From Stephanodiscus triporus (taxonomy: Eukaryota > Bacillariophyta > Thalassiosirophyceae > Thalassiosirales > Thalassiosiraceae): DNA of 20,736 nt. The notes beneath the pieces were generated by a model. It made no database searches. It was not told the origin of the DNA and was given only the letters and a program-made list of their open reading frames with translations. The translations under genes and the position numbers were made by a program. This document shows, in pieces, positions 1 to 8,276 of this stretch. Location of the stretch: positions 1 to 20,736 of the forward strand of contig JALLAZ010000665.1 of NCBI GenBank assembly GCA_036939755.1. The letters run 5' to 3'. Each line of letters starts with the position of its first letter. Position 1 is the first letter of the stretch.

Positions 1-45
1 TACGGGGATCCCCGTACGCATACGGGGATCGTTCCCATACGGGGA
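1..45. repeat. Short TACGGGGA repeat cluster with palindrome
   Basis: The octamer TACGGGGA occurs at 1-8, 21-28 and 38-45. Its inverted copy TCCCCGTA lies at 9-16, so bases 1-16 form a perfect 16-bp palindrome. The cluster is cut by the window edge and may be part of a longer array. I see no coding potential in it and assign no function. Confidence 0.6.
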
Positions 46-141
46 CTAACATATACATAGTAATATTATTATTTTCATCTGCGAAGGACACCGTAATTCT
101 TCCACACAAGTATTTAACGTACTAAGTCCTACGCTAAGCTA

Positions 142-200
142 TGTGTTTTTCCTCTCTTCCCATCCGGATCTGTGTTTTTCCTCTCTTCCCATCCGGATCT
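142..200. repeat. 29-bp perfect tandem duplication
   Basis: Bases 142-170 and 171-199 are identical 29-mers, beginning TGTGTTTTTCCTC and ending CCATCCGGATC, in direct tandem. The unit is pyrimidine-rich and lies just upstream of the decayed gene. It looks like a simple replication-slippage or repair duplication. Confidence 0.9.
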
Positions 201-422
201 ACATACGAACGACGCAAAACGATGGACGCTGACCGTTGTAGTATTGGCAGCCATCCCTCGCCTCGACGGGCTCTTCTCCGGGCGAGACGGGAGGTCGGCG
301 ATGGAACGCGATCGCGTCGTCGATTGCGGCGCGGCCATATTTATTGACGTCGTGCCCTGTGTCCCCGAAACCGTCCCCACGCCGTATCGCGTCGGCGCCC
401 TCCGCGCCGATTTACGCGCTCC

Positions 423-1281
423 GTGCCCGCGGCGAGGGCGAGCGCGACGATTGATCGCGCGCGGTCGACGTCGCGTCGCGCCTTGTCGTTATCGCGGAAG
501 GGGGAGGGGGGAGGGGGGAATGGCGCGGACGACGACGACGAGGGGCGCGGCGCGTCCTGCTCCTCCTCCTCCGCGACCTCGTGGGCCTCCTCCTCGTACT
601 TACCCCAAAACACTTCAATCGCGGCGCGACGCGCGTTCGACGTTCCCCTTCGGCCGGCGAGGCAGTACCCAGGACGCGTGCCGGGAGCATCGGGATAGAT
701 TGTCGATACTCGACAGGGCCCGGGGCGATCCTCGTGCAGAACGGGGAAATAGGCGCCTGGAGGCGTCTCGAGTTGGAGGAGAGGACCATGGAGGACGCCG
801 ACGAGGTACGCGCGGCGTTGAACTATTAACACCTCGAACATCAACTTCAATATCCGGAGGCGTTCGTTCTCGCGGGAACGAGGGAGGAGCGATCGAGGTT
901 GATGCGGGAGGACAAAATACCGGACGTCAAGACCGTGATCGCGAGCGACATGGGACTGAGATATCTATACAGGAACGATCCGCTCACGGCGATCGACGAT
1001 GCCATGGCCGAACTCAGGTATCAGATGAAATTAAGTCCCGGCGCGGTGGACGACGGCGAACTGCTGGAAGTACTCCTTGCCGCGCAGGGCGCGTGCGCCA
1101 AATGGTTCGGTCTGATAGACGAGAGGGACGCGCTGGCTGCCATGGACATCGTGCTCGGTGAAAAGCGAGCGAATTTTGTACAGGCATACTCACAAGACTA
1201 GATACCTGGCGGTACGATAACTTTTCGTTGGTCGCGGACCGCGACCTGAACACCAAGGTGCCCATCAAAATACTGCCATAG
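423..1281 (+). pseudogene. Decayed gene of unknown function
   Basis: Coding-like protein sequence can be followed across three frames with lesions between them. A segment ending in VPGASG (about 500-690) is followed after a one-base shift near 690 by IDCRYSTGPGAILVQNGEIG. That frame meets a TAA at 827-829 and continues in the same frame as QYPEAFVLAGTREERSRL and RYLYRNDPLTAIDDAMAEL. Near 1161 it shifts again (apparent one-base loss in GAAAAGCG) into FCTGILTRLDTWRYDNFSL, ending LNTKVPIKILP and TAG at 1279-1281. Further coding-like sequence with a signal-peptide flavour lies upstream at about 210-420. The helical, charged sequence is not a family I recognise. Assembly errors or an unrecognised short intron around 790-845 could mimic part of the damage. 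Confidence 0.55.
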
Positions 1282-1740
1282 TTATGTGACAAGCTGTCGA
1301 TCCCCATAGTCAAATACTTCTCTATTACAATAACCAATATTTATTTCAATCATCATTTTCATGCGAGATGATTTCGATCGGTATCAATAGCACGAAAGAC
1401 AAACATAATTTTATCAAATGATTATTTGTCCTTGTACTATGTGCATGTTCGGACGTGTCCCCAATCGCAAGTAGTAGCTTTCCGCTCATTGTTTTGCACA
1501 TGCGCCACCATTGATGAGCACATCTTATGAAAGTTGTACGACAGTATCAATGTATTATTCCATTCTTTGAGGAAAGGGTGTAAGGTCAATTATTCGTTTT
1601 ATGATTGATATTTCTCCTCCCAGAGTGCCCATCACAACATTCAATATTCAGTTAACGGTTTTGGATCTCGATTCAAGACAACATGCATGAAAGTCCTTCG
1701 CGGTGAAATTTCTCGTGCATGCACAATAAAAACCAAGCTC
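1282..1740. other. AT-rich intergenic spacer
   Basis: This 459-bp stretch has much lower GC than its neighbours. It lies between the end of the decayed gene and the 3' end of the eIF3h gene, so it should include the eIF3h 3' UTR and terminator. I see no ORF, RNA gene or strong repeat in it. Confidence 0.6.
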
Positions 1741-2793
1741 CTAAGAAGAAGTACTCGTTGACGACGCCACCTTCTTCTCCTCCTCGTAGTGCAACCCCTT
1801 CGTCAGGTACAACTTCCCGAATCCTCCCCCGGCAAACTTCTCGACCTGATCGCAGTACGTCCTAATCTGATTGCTAATCAATAGGCTCTCCAATCTCCTA
1901 GGCGCGTCGTTCCTAGCCCAACCCTCCTCGATGGCGGCCGCCAATTCCTCCTTCGCCTTGCGCCCCTTGGCGTTGCGGTTGTCGACGTTGTTCCGGAGGC
2001 TGCGGGTGTAATGCTGGAACTTGTACTGCTCGGCCGCGAGGTCGTCGACCCAGCTGCAGAGGAACTCGAGGTGCTTCTCGAGGTAGGGATTCGTGCTCAG
2101 GTCGAGACGATCGAACGTCGTGTCGGCGCCGTTGACCCTCGCGCCGTACGAGCCGTGCAGCCCATCTCCCATATCGCGCAGCAGCGCACGGACGAGGCCG
2201 GGGTTGTTGAGGGTCACGGGCACCTCCTGGAAGATGTTCTTCGGCTTTATGAAATTATTCTTGCCCGTAGAACGCAGCCTCACGACCTCGTCGGTTAGTC
2301 GATAGCATTTGAGCACGAGCTGCCCATGCGCGGTCTGCATTGGGTCGTACAGGATGACGACGGCATTGGGACTCAGGTCGGCCTGGTAGGCCAACTGATT
2401 CTCCAGCAGTGACATGGTCGAGTGGGTGCCCAGGTACATGGATTGGTACCATCCCACGCAGTTGTTGTCGACGTTCACCTCCCGCAGCATCTTCATCATC
2501 TCTAGCTGGAACTCGTGCCCGTCGAGCGCGGCCGCCTCGTCGTCGATGGTCTTTGCGTTGAAGTCATCCTCGTGACCAGTCTTGATTATGTCGCCCTTGT
2601 TGTCGTCGAGGGGTTCTGGGAACGGGAAGGCGTGTGTGATCTCGAGACATCCGTCCTCGATCATCAGGCCGAGCAAGGACCCGGTCACCATCGTCGGGAG
2701 GGATTCCTGGCAGTGCTTTATTATTTTCAGGGCCGCGAGGCCTTCCAACTTCACGGACGTCACCGGCGCATCGGCCTCGATTATTGCCGCCAT
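1741..2793 (-). CDS. EIF3H: Eukaryotic translation initiation factor 3 subunit H
   Basis: This subunit of the eIF3 complex acts on the 40S ribosome during cytosolic initiation. The protein is 350 aa, matching the usual eIF3h length (about 350). The start chosen is the ATG at 2793, giving MAAIIEADAPVTSVKLEGL; the frame stays open further upstream, but that part is hydrophobic and unlike the family. The MPN domain begins at VKLEGLAALKIIKH and includes LLGLMIEDGCLEITHAFPFP. The JAMM metal site is absent: the VGWYQSMY segment has Q and M where active MPN+ proteins carry histidines, as expected for this non-catalytic subunit. The C-terminal part carries the family motif LESLLISNQIRTYCDQ, then FGKLYLTKGL, and ends in a Ser/Thr-rich tail. 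There are no introns. It is divergent from the next gene across 292 bp. Confidence 0.95.
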   Translation of the reverse strand: MAAIIEADAPVTSVKLEGLAALKIIKHCQESLPTMVTGSLLGLMIEDGCLEITHAFPFPEPLDDNKGDIIKTGHEDDFNAKTIDDEAAALDGHEFQLEMMKMLREVNVDNNCVGWYQSMYLGTHSTMSLLENQLAYQADLSPNAVVILYDPMQTAHGQLVLKCYRLTDEVVRLRSTGKNNFIKPKNIFQEVPVTLNNPGLVRALLRDMGDGLHGSYGARVNGADTTFDRLDLSTNPYLEKHLEFLCSWVDDLAAEQYKFQHYTRSLRNNVDNRNAKGRKAKEELAAAIEEGWARNDAPRRLESLLISNQIRTYCDQVEKFAGGGFGKLYLTKGLHYEEEKKVASSTSTSS

Positions 2794-3085
2794 TATTCTT
2801 GACCCTTGCTGTTTGACTTTAGTTGCAATGGTGATGTTCCTCGTTGGCGGCGGCAGGAGCAGCGGGGTGGGGGCTATGGAGGCGGCACCACCTTCAAGAT
2901 GGAGTGAGATGAGGAGAGAGGTGAGAACCACAAACATTGTTGGTCTGTCAGTCAGCCGCAAGCAGAACTCTGTGAGTACTCCCGATACTGGGATAATCCC
3001 AAATAATAAATAATCCCAATACGAGTAGTACCCAACAACAACTCCCAACTTCCCATTAAAAGTTCATGAAAAATCGTCGCCGGAC
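2794..3085. promoter_or_regulatory. Divergent promoter region with repeated ATAATCCCAA
   Basis: This region lies between the divergent eIF3h and MDR-like genes. The decamer ATAATCCCAA occurs at 2993-3002 and again at 3010-3019. The first copy sits in a 13-bp inverted repeat, TGGGAT-A-ATCCCA, at 2989-3001. The positions fit a shared regulatory site, but no binding factor can be named. I see no clear TATA box. Confidence 0.35.
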
Positions 3086-4714
3086 ATGATGCTCACCAAC
3101 GCGGCATCGTCTGTGGCGGCGCGCCTCGCGGCCCGATCGTCCCTCCGCCCGCACGCGTGGAAAACGACAATAATAATCGCCTCCCGCGGAATGGGCATGC
3201 GCGTGCGCGAGGAAATCGAGGAGCTCCCGCCGAACTTCAGCATGGACGCGATATCCCCCCCCCCCCACGGCCTCGGCGACCCGTACCCCGAGCCGGACGA
3301 GCCGATGGCGTACCGACGCGGGCCGGTGACGTCCGCCCACGCCGTCGACGTGACGAGAGGAAAGTTATCCGCGGTGGATTCCGCGGCGTTCGGTCCGGGT
3401 GGGTCCATCGTCCACGGCAGGTACGGGAACGTGGAGGGGTCGTCGACCGTGCCGCTGGAGTACCTCGCCCTCCTCCGCCCGGCGTCGGAGGGGGCCGCGG
3501 CATTGCGCGAGATATCCGAGGATGCGTCCTCCTCCTCCTCGGGGGGTGGGGGGGGTGGTGTCGGCGGCGAATCGTCGTCGACCGGCACGGTCCTCGTGTA
3601 CGGCGCGTCGCGACCGGCGGGGATGGCCGCGGTCCAGCTCGCGACCGCGGGGGGACACGCGGTCGTGGCGGTGGTCGACGGCGGACACTCGGGGGAGGAC
3701 GAGATGGTCGACGTCGTCAAGGGACTGACGTCCGAGCCCGGCACGGCCGTCGCGGAGGAGTACGCGCTCTGCAAGGCCAACTTCCGCGACCTCGTTAGCA
3801 GGACCGTGTCGGGGGAGGAATACACCGAGTTCGACTTCGACGTCAACCAGTACCAATTCCTGTCGGACTTCAAGAAGAATCTGCTCGATTACGTCGAGTA
3901 TTACCCCAGCGACCTCCCCGCGGCCGTCGACGCCGAGGCGATGAAGTTCGTCGGGAAGGAGAAGGATCGGGCCAACTTCAAGACGAACATGACGGCGTAC
4001 CTCAGCCAGTTCCAGCGGGGGGCGGACCCCATCGACCCCGCGGTGTTGGACGCCAACTTCACCGTGGACCAGTACTGTCTCTTCAAGAAGAAGTTCGGCA
4101 TCCAGACCACGGCGGTGATTTCGGGAGGGGACGACCTCGGCACCGATACGAATAATTTCGCGCCGGCCGACATCGTCAGGAAGATGTGCTACTCCCCCGA
4201 GGCGACGTCCGGCATGAGGGACCCGGACGCGGGCGAACACTACCCCTTCGAGTTCTCCACGAGGGCGGGCCCTCCCCCCCTCGCGCCCACCCTCAAGGGC
4301 GGTCCCATATTGGGCGCCATCGTCGAGGTCACGCCCGACCTCTCGACTGCGTGCGAGGCCGTCGCCGCCGCCAAGACCCTTCGGGCCAAGGCCGAGGCCC
4401 TCCAATTCCTGACCGAATCCCAGAAGAACGCGTACGCGGCGGCCTCGTCCGTCGTTTCCATCGCGAAGAAGGCCGGCGCGGCGGTGCGCACCGTGGGGGG
4501 TTCCCTCCCCGGGCTCGTGGAGATCAAAAAACCGAAGGAGGAAGACATCCGTAAGGCGCTGAGTGGCATGGAGATCGCGGATGACGGGTCGTCAAAGTTG
4601 AATTACTTCATTCAGGTTTACAGGGCGGGTGATTGGCCGGTCTATGAGGATTACGCAATTCACAGGGCAAAGGAGCCACTCTCGGGACCGCGACAGATTG
4701 TTGTGACGAAGTGA
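3086..4714 (+). CDS. Probable mitochondrial protein with MDR-type Rossmann motif
   Basis: This is a 542-aa intronless protein of unclear function. The N-terminus (MMLTNAASSVAARLAARSS) is rich in Arg, Ala and Ser with no acidic residues, typical of a mitochondrial presequence. Residues 169-179 read VLVYGASRPAG, followed by MAAVQLA. This resembles the NAD(P)-binding glycine motif of medium-chain reductases such as quinone oxidoreductase or enoyl-CoA reductase (MECR). A Ser/Gly low-complexity stretch precedes it. After the motif the normal MDR fold is not evident: about 130 residues rich in Asp, Tyr and Lys (FDFDVNQYQFLSDFKKNLLD) and an Ala/Lys helical region follow, ending in PVYEDYAIHRAKEPLSG. 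It may be a reductase-derived structural subunit rather than an enzyme. A run of 12 C at 3255-3266 lies inside the coding sequence. Coding is well supported by length, GC-rich codon use and composition; the function is not. It converges on the APS kinase gene. Confidence 0.75.
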   Translation: MMLTNAASSVAARLAARSSLRPHAWKTTIIIASRGMGMRVREEIEELPPNFSMDAISPPPHGLGDPYPEPDEPMAYRRGPVTSAHAVDVTRGKLSAVDSAAFGPGGSIVHGRYGNVEGSSTVPLEYLALLRPASEGAAALREISEDASSSSSGGGGGGVGGESSSTGTVLVYGASRPAGMAAVQLATAGGHAVVAVVDGGHSGEDEMVDVVKGLTSEPGTAVAEEYALCKANFRDLVSRTVSGEEYTEFDFDVNQYQFLSDFKKNLLDYVEYYPSDLPAAVDAEAMKFVGKEKDRANFKTNMTAYLSQFQRGADPIDPAVLDANFTVDQYCLFKKKFGIQTTAVISGGDDLGTDTNNFAPADIVRKMCYSPEATSGMRDPDAGEHYPFEFSTRAGPPPLAPTLKGGPILGAIVEVTPDLSTACEAVAAAKTLRAKAEALQFLTESQKNAYAAASSVVSIAKKAGAAVRTVGGSLPGLVEIKKPKEEDIRKALSGMEIADDGSSKLNYFIQVYRAGDWPVYEDYAIHRAKEPLSGPRQIVVTK

Positions 4715-4944
4715 GGGAATGCATTAGCGGCGGTAACCAACAAAGGACGCTGATTAAGTGGAAGGGGGGGTATAGATGGGAGTGATTGAGTGAATATGTA
4801 ATTATAAGCGATAGCTCTTAGGACCTGGTTTACACTGAATAGCTTAACATTTTTCATCCTCTTTGCATTTCACGCATATGGATGCCCAATGCAGTCATAC
4901 AATTGTTTCCCTCCTGCTATTGTAAGTATCTTCTATGTGTTCCC

Positions 4945-5748
4945 TTAGAAAACTTCTTCGCTATTTTTGTGTGCAGACAGGTAGCCCCCATCTTTCAAAT
5001 ACTTCATCAAAAGCGCCACACAATCTTCCACCGATTGATCCCCAGTTTTTAGTATCACCTCAGGATGTATTGGTTCCTCGAATGGTGCACTGATGCCAGT
5101 GAAGTTTGGGATCTCTCCTGCCCTTGCTTTGGCATACAATCCTTTGGGATCGCGTCCCTCGCAAGTTGAAACACTTGCTTGAACGTATATCTCAATGAAG
5201 TCCTTCCTATCTCCAGTTTCCAGCAGTGATCTAACCTTATCCCTATCCTGATTGTAAGGGCTCACGAACGCCGCCAAAACGATTAGGCCTGCGTCAGTGA
5301 ATAGGTTGCATACTTCCCCGATTCTTCGAATATTCTCCTCCCGATCCGCGGGACCGAAACCCAAATCTTTGTTCAGTCCGTGCCGTATGTTATCACCATC
5401 TAGAATGTAGGTTGACTTGCGTTGCAGAAATAGCTCCCGCTCGAGTGCTGTCGCGATGGTAGATTTGCCGGATCCTGATGCAAATGGGTAGTAGGGTGCA
5501 GCGACAGTCAATCACCATTATGCGGGGCTAAACGGTCACGAAGTGTAGAACACACGTGCTACTTTACCTGATAATCCCGTAAACCAGAGCTTAATGATTA
5601 AAGACGAAACTCATGAATAGAGTATTCACAAAGCAAAACGACATGGCACTGGCCTGAGAAAGCTTACCGTGACGCCACGTTGGTTGAGATGACCCTCCCG
5701 ATCCGAGCGAGTCACGTGACTACTGTGCCATGTAATATTGGTGGACAT
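4945..5748 (-). CDS. APK: Adenylylsulfate (APS) kinase, three exons
   Basis: APS kinase phosphorylates adenylylsulfate with ATP to give PAPS, the sulfate donor for sulfation. I join exon 1 at 5748-5668 (27 codons), exon 2 at 5589-5568 (22 nt) and exon 3 at 5474-4945, giving 210 aa, the usual length of a free-standing APS kinase. Exon 1 gives [18 protein letters not shown], the conserved family N-terminus. Exon 2 gives LWFTGLS and the first base of the next Gly codon; exon 3 completes GSGKST, so the P-loop is split. Other family motifs are [25 protein letters not shown] and the lid segment [20 protein letters not shown]. Both introns are GT-AG and the joined frame is continuous. The N-terminus starts directly with the family motif and shows no transit peptide, which suggests a cytosolic enzyme. 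It is divergent from the Fpg-UNG gene over 257 bp. Confidence 0.93.
5475..5567 (-). other. Intron 2 of APS kinase gene
   Basis: This 93-nt GT-AG intron has donor GTAAAG (5567-5562) and acceptor CATCAG (5480-5475). It sits in phase 1 within the glycine codon of the P-loop. Removing it joins TTATCAG to GATCCGGC and restores GLSGSGKS. Reading through instead gives an N-terminus unlike APS kinases. Confidence 0.9.
5590..5667 (-). other. Intron 1 of APS kinase gene
   Basis: This 78-nt GT-AG intron has donor GTAAGC (5667-5662) and acceptor ATTAAG (5595-5590), in phase 0. Removing it joins RGVT to LWFTGLS, as expected for the family. Reading upstream from exon 2 without splicing meets a TGA. Confidence 0.87.
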
Positions 5749-6005
5749 AGCAGCAAGGGTTCTCTTTTGAAGGCTCTATCTAGGGCGGTCTTGTGAGGAG
5801 CGATGCCTAGGGCTTTGGGGTTGGGGATTGTTGGTTTATGTTGTACTCTCTAGGTAGGTATGGTTGGTACATACCATACTTTACACCTACTCTCTAAGTT
5901 GGTAGTTGCGGGAAGCACAAGTTCTCCCAACTTCCCCCCGCGCGCCCCATCCCCCACGACATGGCTGGATGTGCGTAGTACGCTTCCAATAGACGGAAGA
6001 TCACC
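5749..6005. promoter_or_regulatory. Divergent promoter region, APS kinase / Fpg-UNG
   Basis: This 257-bp region lies between two divergent start codons. It contains the imperfectly symmetric segment GGTATGGTTGGTACATACC (5856-5874, arms GGTATG and CATACC) next to CTCTCTAGGTAGG and CTCTCTAAGTTGG repeats. I infer promoters for both genes but cannot place a core element. Confidence 0.35.
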
Positions 6006-8038
6006 ATGCCAGCAACCATTAGATATACTGTTTTCGCACTACTGATGTCTACGATGCTGATTAATAGGGCGTCCTGCCTCCAGATTTGGTCTGGTCTCGT
6101 CGCGCCGACAGCTTCACCTCGCGGCGGTGTCCGTGCCGTATTAAGGCCATTCTCTACAAGGCGAAGTAACATCATAATGATGCCTGAGGGGCCCGAAGTT
6201 AGAATATTAATAGACCAACTCCAACCGGCAGTGGGCATGCGTCTCTCTAAGTTCAAATTTCTATCTGGAAGATATGTAACGCACAGAAGACCTACAGGAT
6301 ATGAAGCCTTTGCCAAAACCATGACACCCTATTGTGGCAACAGTAGAAACGATACTAACGATGAAGATACTGTTGATATCATAACAAAATTATCTTGCAA
6401 GGGAAAATTCATCTACATTGTTCTCGACCAAGAAAAGGGGGAAAGTTGCAATGACAATGAAATTGATAGCGATCGGCAACGCAGCATATGGATCACCCTG
6501 GGGATGACTGGTCAGTTCGTCAATGAAAAAGAAGTTCAAAAGCCTAAACCTCTCGCTTCTAACAGCTATGTAGAGAGATTATCTGGTTCTGATATTAGAT
6601 GGTACTTTGAACTTATGAACACGCATACAAAAGAATTGAGAAGGATCTACTACAGAGATTCAAGGAACTTCGGTACACTCCGGTTTTGTCTGTCGGCATC
6701 AGAGCTGAATGAGAAGCTGGCAAGTTTAGGTCCGGATCTACTCGATCTCGAGAATACCACCGAGGAAGTCTTCCTTGAAGCAATGGAGAAATCAACCCAG
6801 AATCGGAATGTATGCAAGTTTTTGATGGATCAAAGTCGGATTGCTGGTGTCGGGAATTACATTCTTTCCGAGGGTCTCTATCGATCACGGCTTGATCCTT
6901 TTGCTGACTTAAGTGAAATAAGTATTGGACAGCGACGGAGACTATTCAAGGAGCTGCGTGAAGTGGCATTCACATCATATCAAGCACAGGGTCTCACTCG
7001 CTCGAATGGAGGGACGTATCGGGACATAGACGGGAGTCGAGGACAATTCGAGTTCCAACTCCAATGTTATGGGCAAAGGCTATCTCCAAACAAGTTTCCT
7101 GTAACACAGGAAGTGAACGGCCCTCACGGGCGAACGATATGGTTTGTCGAAAAGGAACAACTTTTCATGCCGAGATCTAAGAGAAGTCTGAATACTGCTG
7201 GACCCGACAGTGGCAAAGAATCGGCAACTTTTGAGGTCCCGAATACTCAGGCAACCTATGTCTCTTCTGAAATTGCTAACCAGCTCACCGATGAAGGTTG
7301 GAAAAGTGCGCTACTAGAACACATGGCTTCGGAGTCATTTAAATCGTTACTTGCACAAATACAGTCAGATGCGAATCGAGGGGCGACAATCTACCCGCCC
7401 GTCACAGACATTTTTTCAGCACTTAACCTCTGTAGCCTCGAGGACGTCAAAGTAGTGATAGTGGGGCAAGATCCCTACCATGCACCTGGCCAAGGAAATG
7501 GGTTAGCATTCTCGGTTCGAAAGGGAGTCAAACCACCCCCGTCTTTATTGAACATCTTCAAGGAGGCGATGGGGGATGTCGGTATCGACCCTCCAAAACA
7601 TGGTTCGTTGGAGGGGTGGGCAAGACAAGGAGTTTTGTTGCTTAATGCAGTACTGACAGTTCGGAAAGGTGAGGCAAACTCGCATTCAAAATTGGGGTGG
7701 GAGGATTTTACCGATGAAATCATCAAAACAATCAATGAAAAAAAACATTCCGTTGTGTTTCTATTGTGGGGAGGCCCAGCTGCAAAGAAAGCCAAGTGTG
7801 TGGACGAATCGAAACATACAGTCATTCGAACCAGTCATGTGAGTCTGTGAGTCTGACGCAACACTCTGTTTTTGAAATGATTCTATTATCTTATTTTTTA
7901 CTATCTCTATTATTATAGCCAAGCCCACTTGGTGCAACGAAATCGGCATCTCCGTTTCTCACGTCGCGATGTTTCAGTCGAGCGAATGAGGCATTGATAG
8001 CAGCTGGGAATAAACCGATTGATTGGAACGTGACATGA
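6006..8038 (+). CDS. Fused Fpg/Nei DNA glycosylase and uracil-DNA glycosylase
   Basis: One gene encodes two base-excision-repair enzymes in 650 aa. Exon 1 is 6006-7838 and exon 2 is 7919-8038. Residues 1-57 form a hydrophobic, basic extension (MPATIRYTVFALLMSTMLIN), possibly an organelle-targeting presequence. Residues about 59-388 are an Fpg/Nei glycosylase-lyase: MPEGPEVR with the catalytic Pro60 and Glu61, Lys134 in CKGKF, the helix-two-turn-helix at 270-300 (IAGVGNYILSEGL, Asn284), and a terminal finger with Arg376 in GRTIWFVEKEQ. The finger lacks the usual four cysteines, as in zincless NEIL1-type enzymes. After a linker of about 35 residues, residues about 425-650 are a family 1 UNG: GQDPYH with Asp489 as the water-activating residue, GLAFSV, GVLLLNAVLTV, VFLLWG, and HPSPL with His611 at the exon junction, ending NKPIDW. 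Fpg removes oxidised purines and related lesions and nicks the strand; UNG removes uracil. The two domains share one uninterrupted exon, so a merged gene model is unlikely. Confidence 0.93.
7839..7918 (+). other. Intron of Fpg-UNG gene
   Basis: This 80-nt GT-AG intron has donor GTGAGT and acceptor TATTATAG preceded by a T-rich tract. It lies in phase 0 between the His and Pro codons of the UNG HPSPL motif. Splicing adds 39 residues that match the conserved UNG C-terminus. Without splicing the frame stops 12 bases past the donor site. Confidence 0.93.
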
Positions 8039-8276
8039 CAACCAACATCCATCATCCGCTTGGGAGTGTCGAAGCAGATAGCACTTCTTTAGGATCGCAC
8101 AATCTTACAGGTCAAGTGTTATGCACACAAACAGACAAGCCAAGCAAAAGTACAAGGAGGCATCCCTTCCTTAAGGTAGACGTGAGGACAACAATGTTAG
8201 GGTAGACGTCCTTTTCTAAAGCTATCTTGATTGTCCTCGCATTTTACGAGATGACTCTACGTGCTCGTTCCCACGT

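Noticed and set aside
172..1161. Long plus-strand ORF of 329 codons
   Set aside because: Very Arg/Gly-rich over most of its length, a product of high GC. The coding-like blocks in this interval lie mainly in the other two plus frames, apart from a possible N-terminal stretch.
2794..3048. N-terminal extension of eIF3h in the same open frame
   Set aside because: It would have to start at TTG, is hydrophobic and unlike the family. The ATG at 2793 gives the expected length.
3064..3873. Minus-strand ORF of 269 codons opposite the MDR-like gene
   Set aside because: Ser/Pro/Thr-rich with no motif. It overlaps a well-supported gene and looks like an antisense reading of GC-rich codons.
3365..4405. 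Minus-strand ORF of 346 codons opposite the MDR-like gene
   Set aside because: Low-complexity Arg/Gly/Leu/Val composition, and it mirrors GC-rich codons of the 3086-4714 gene. Treated as a shadow.
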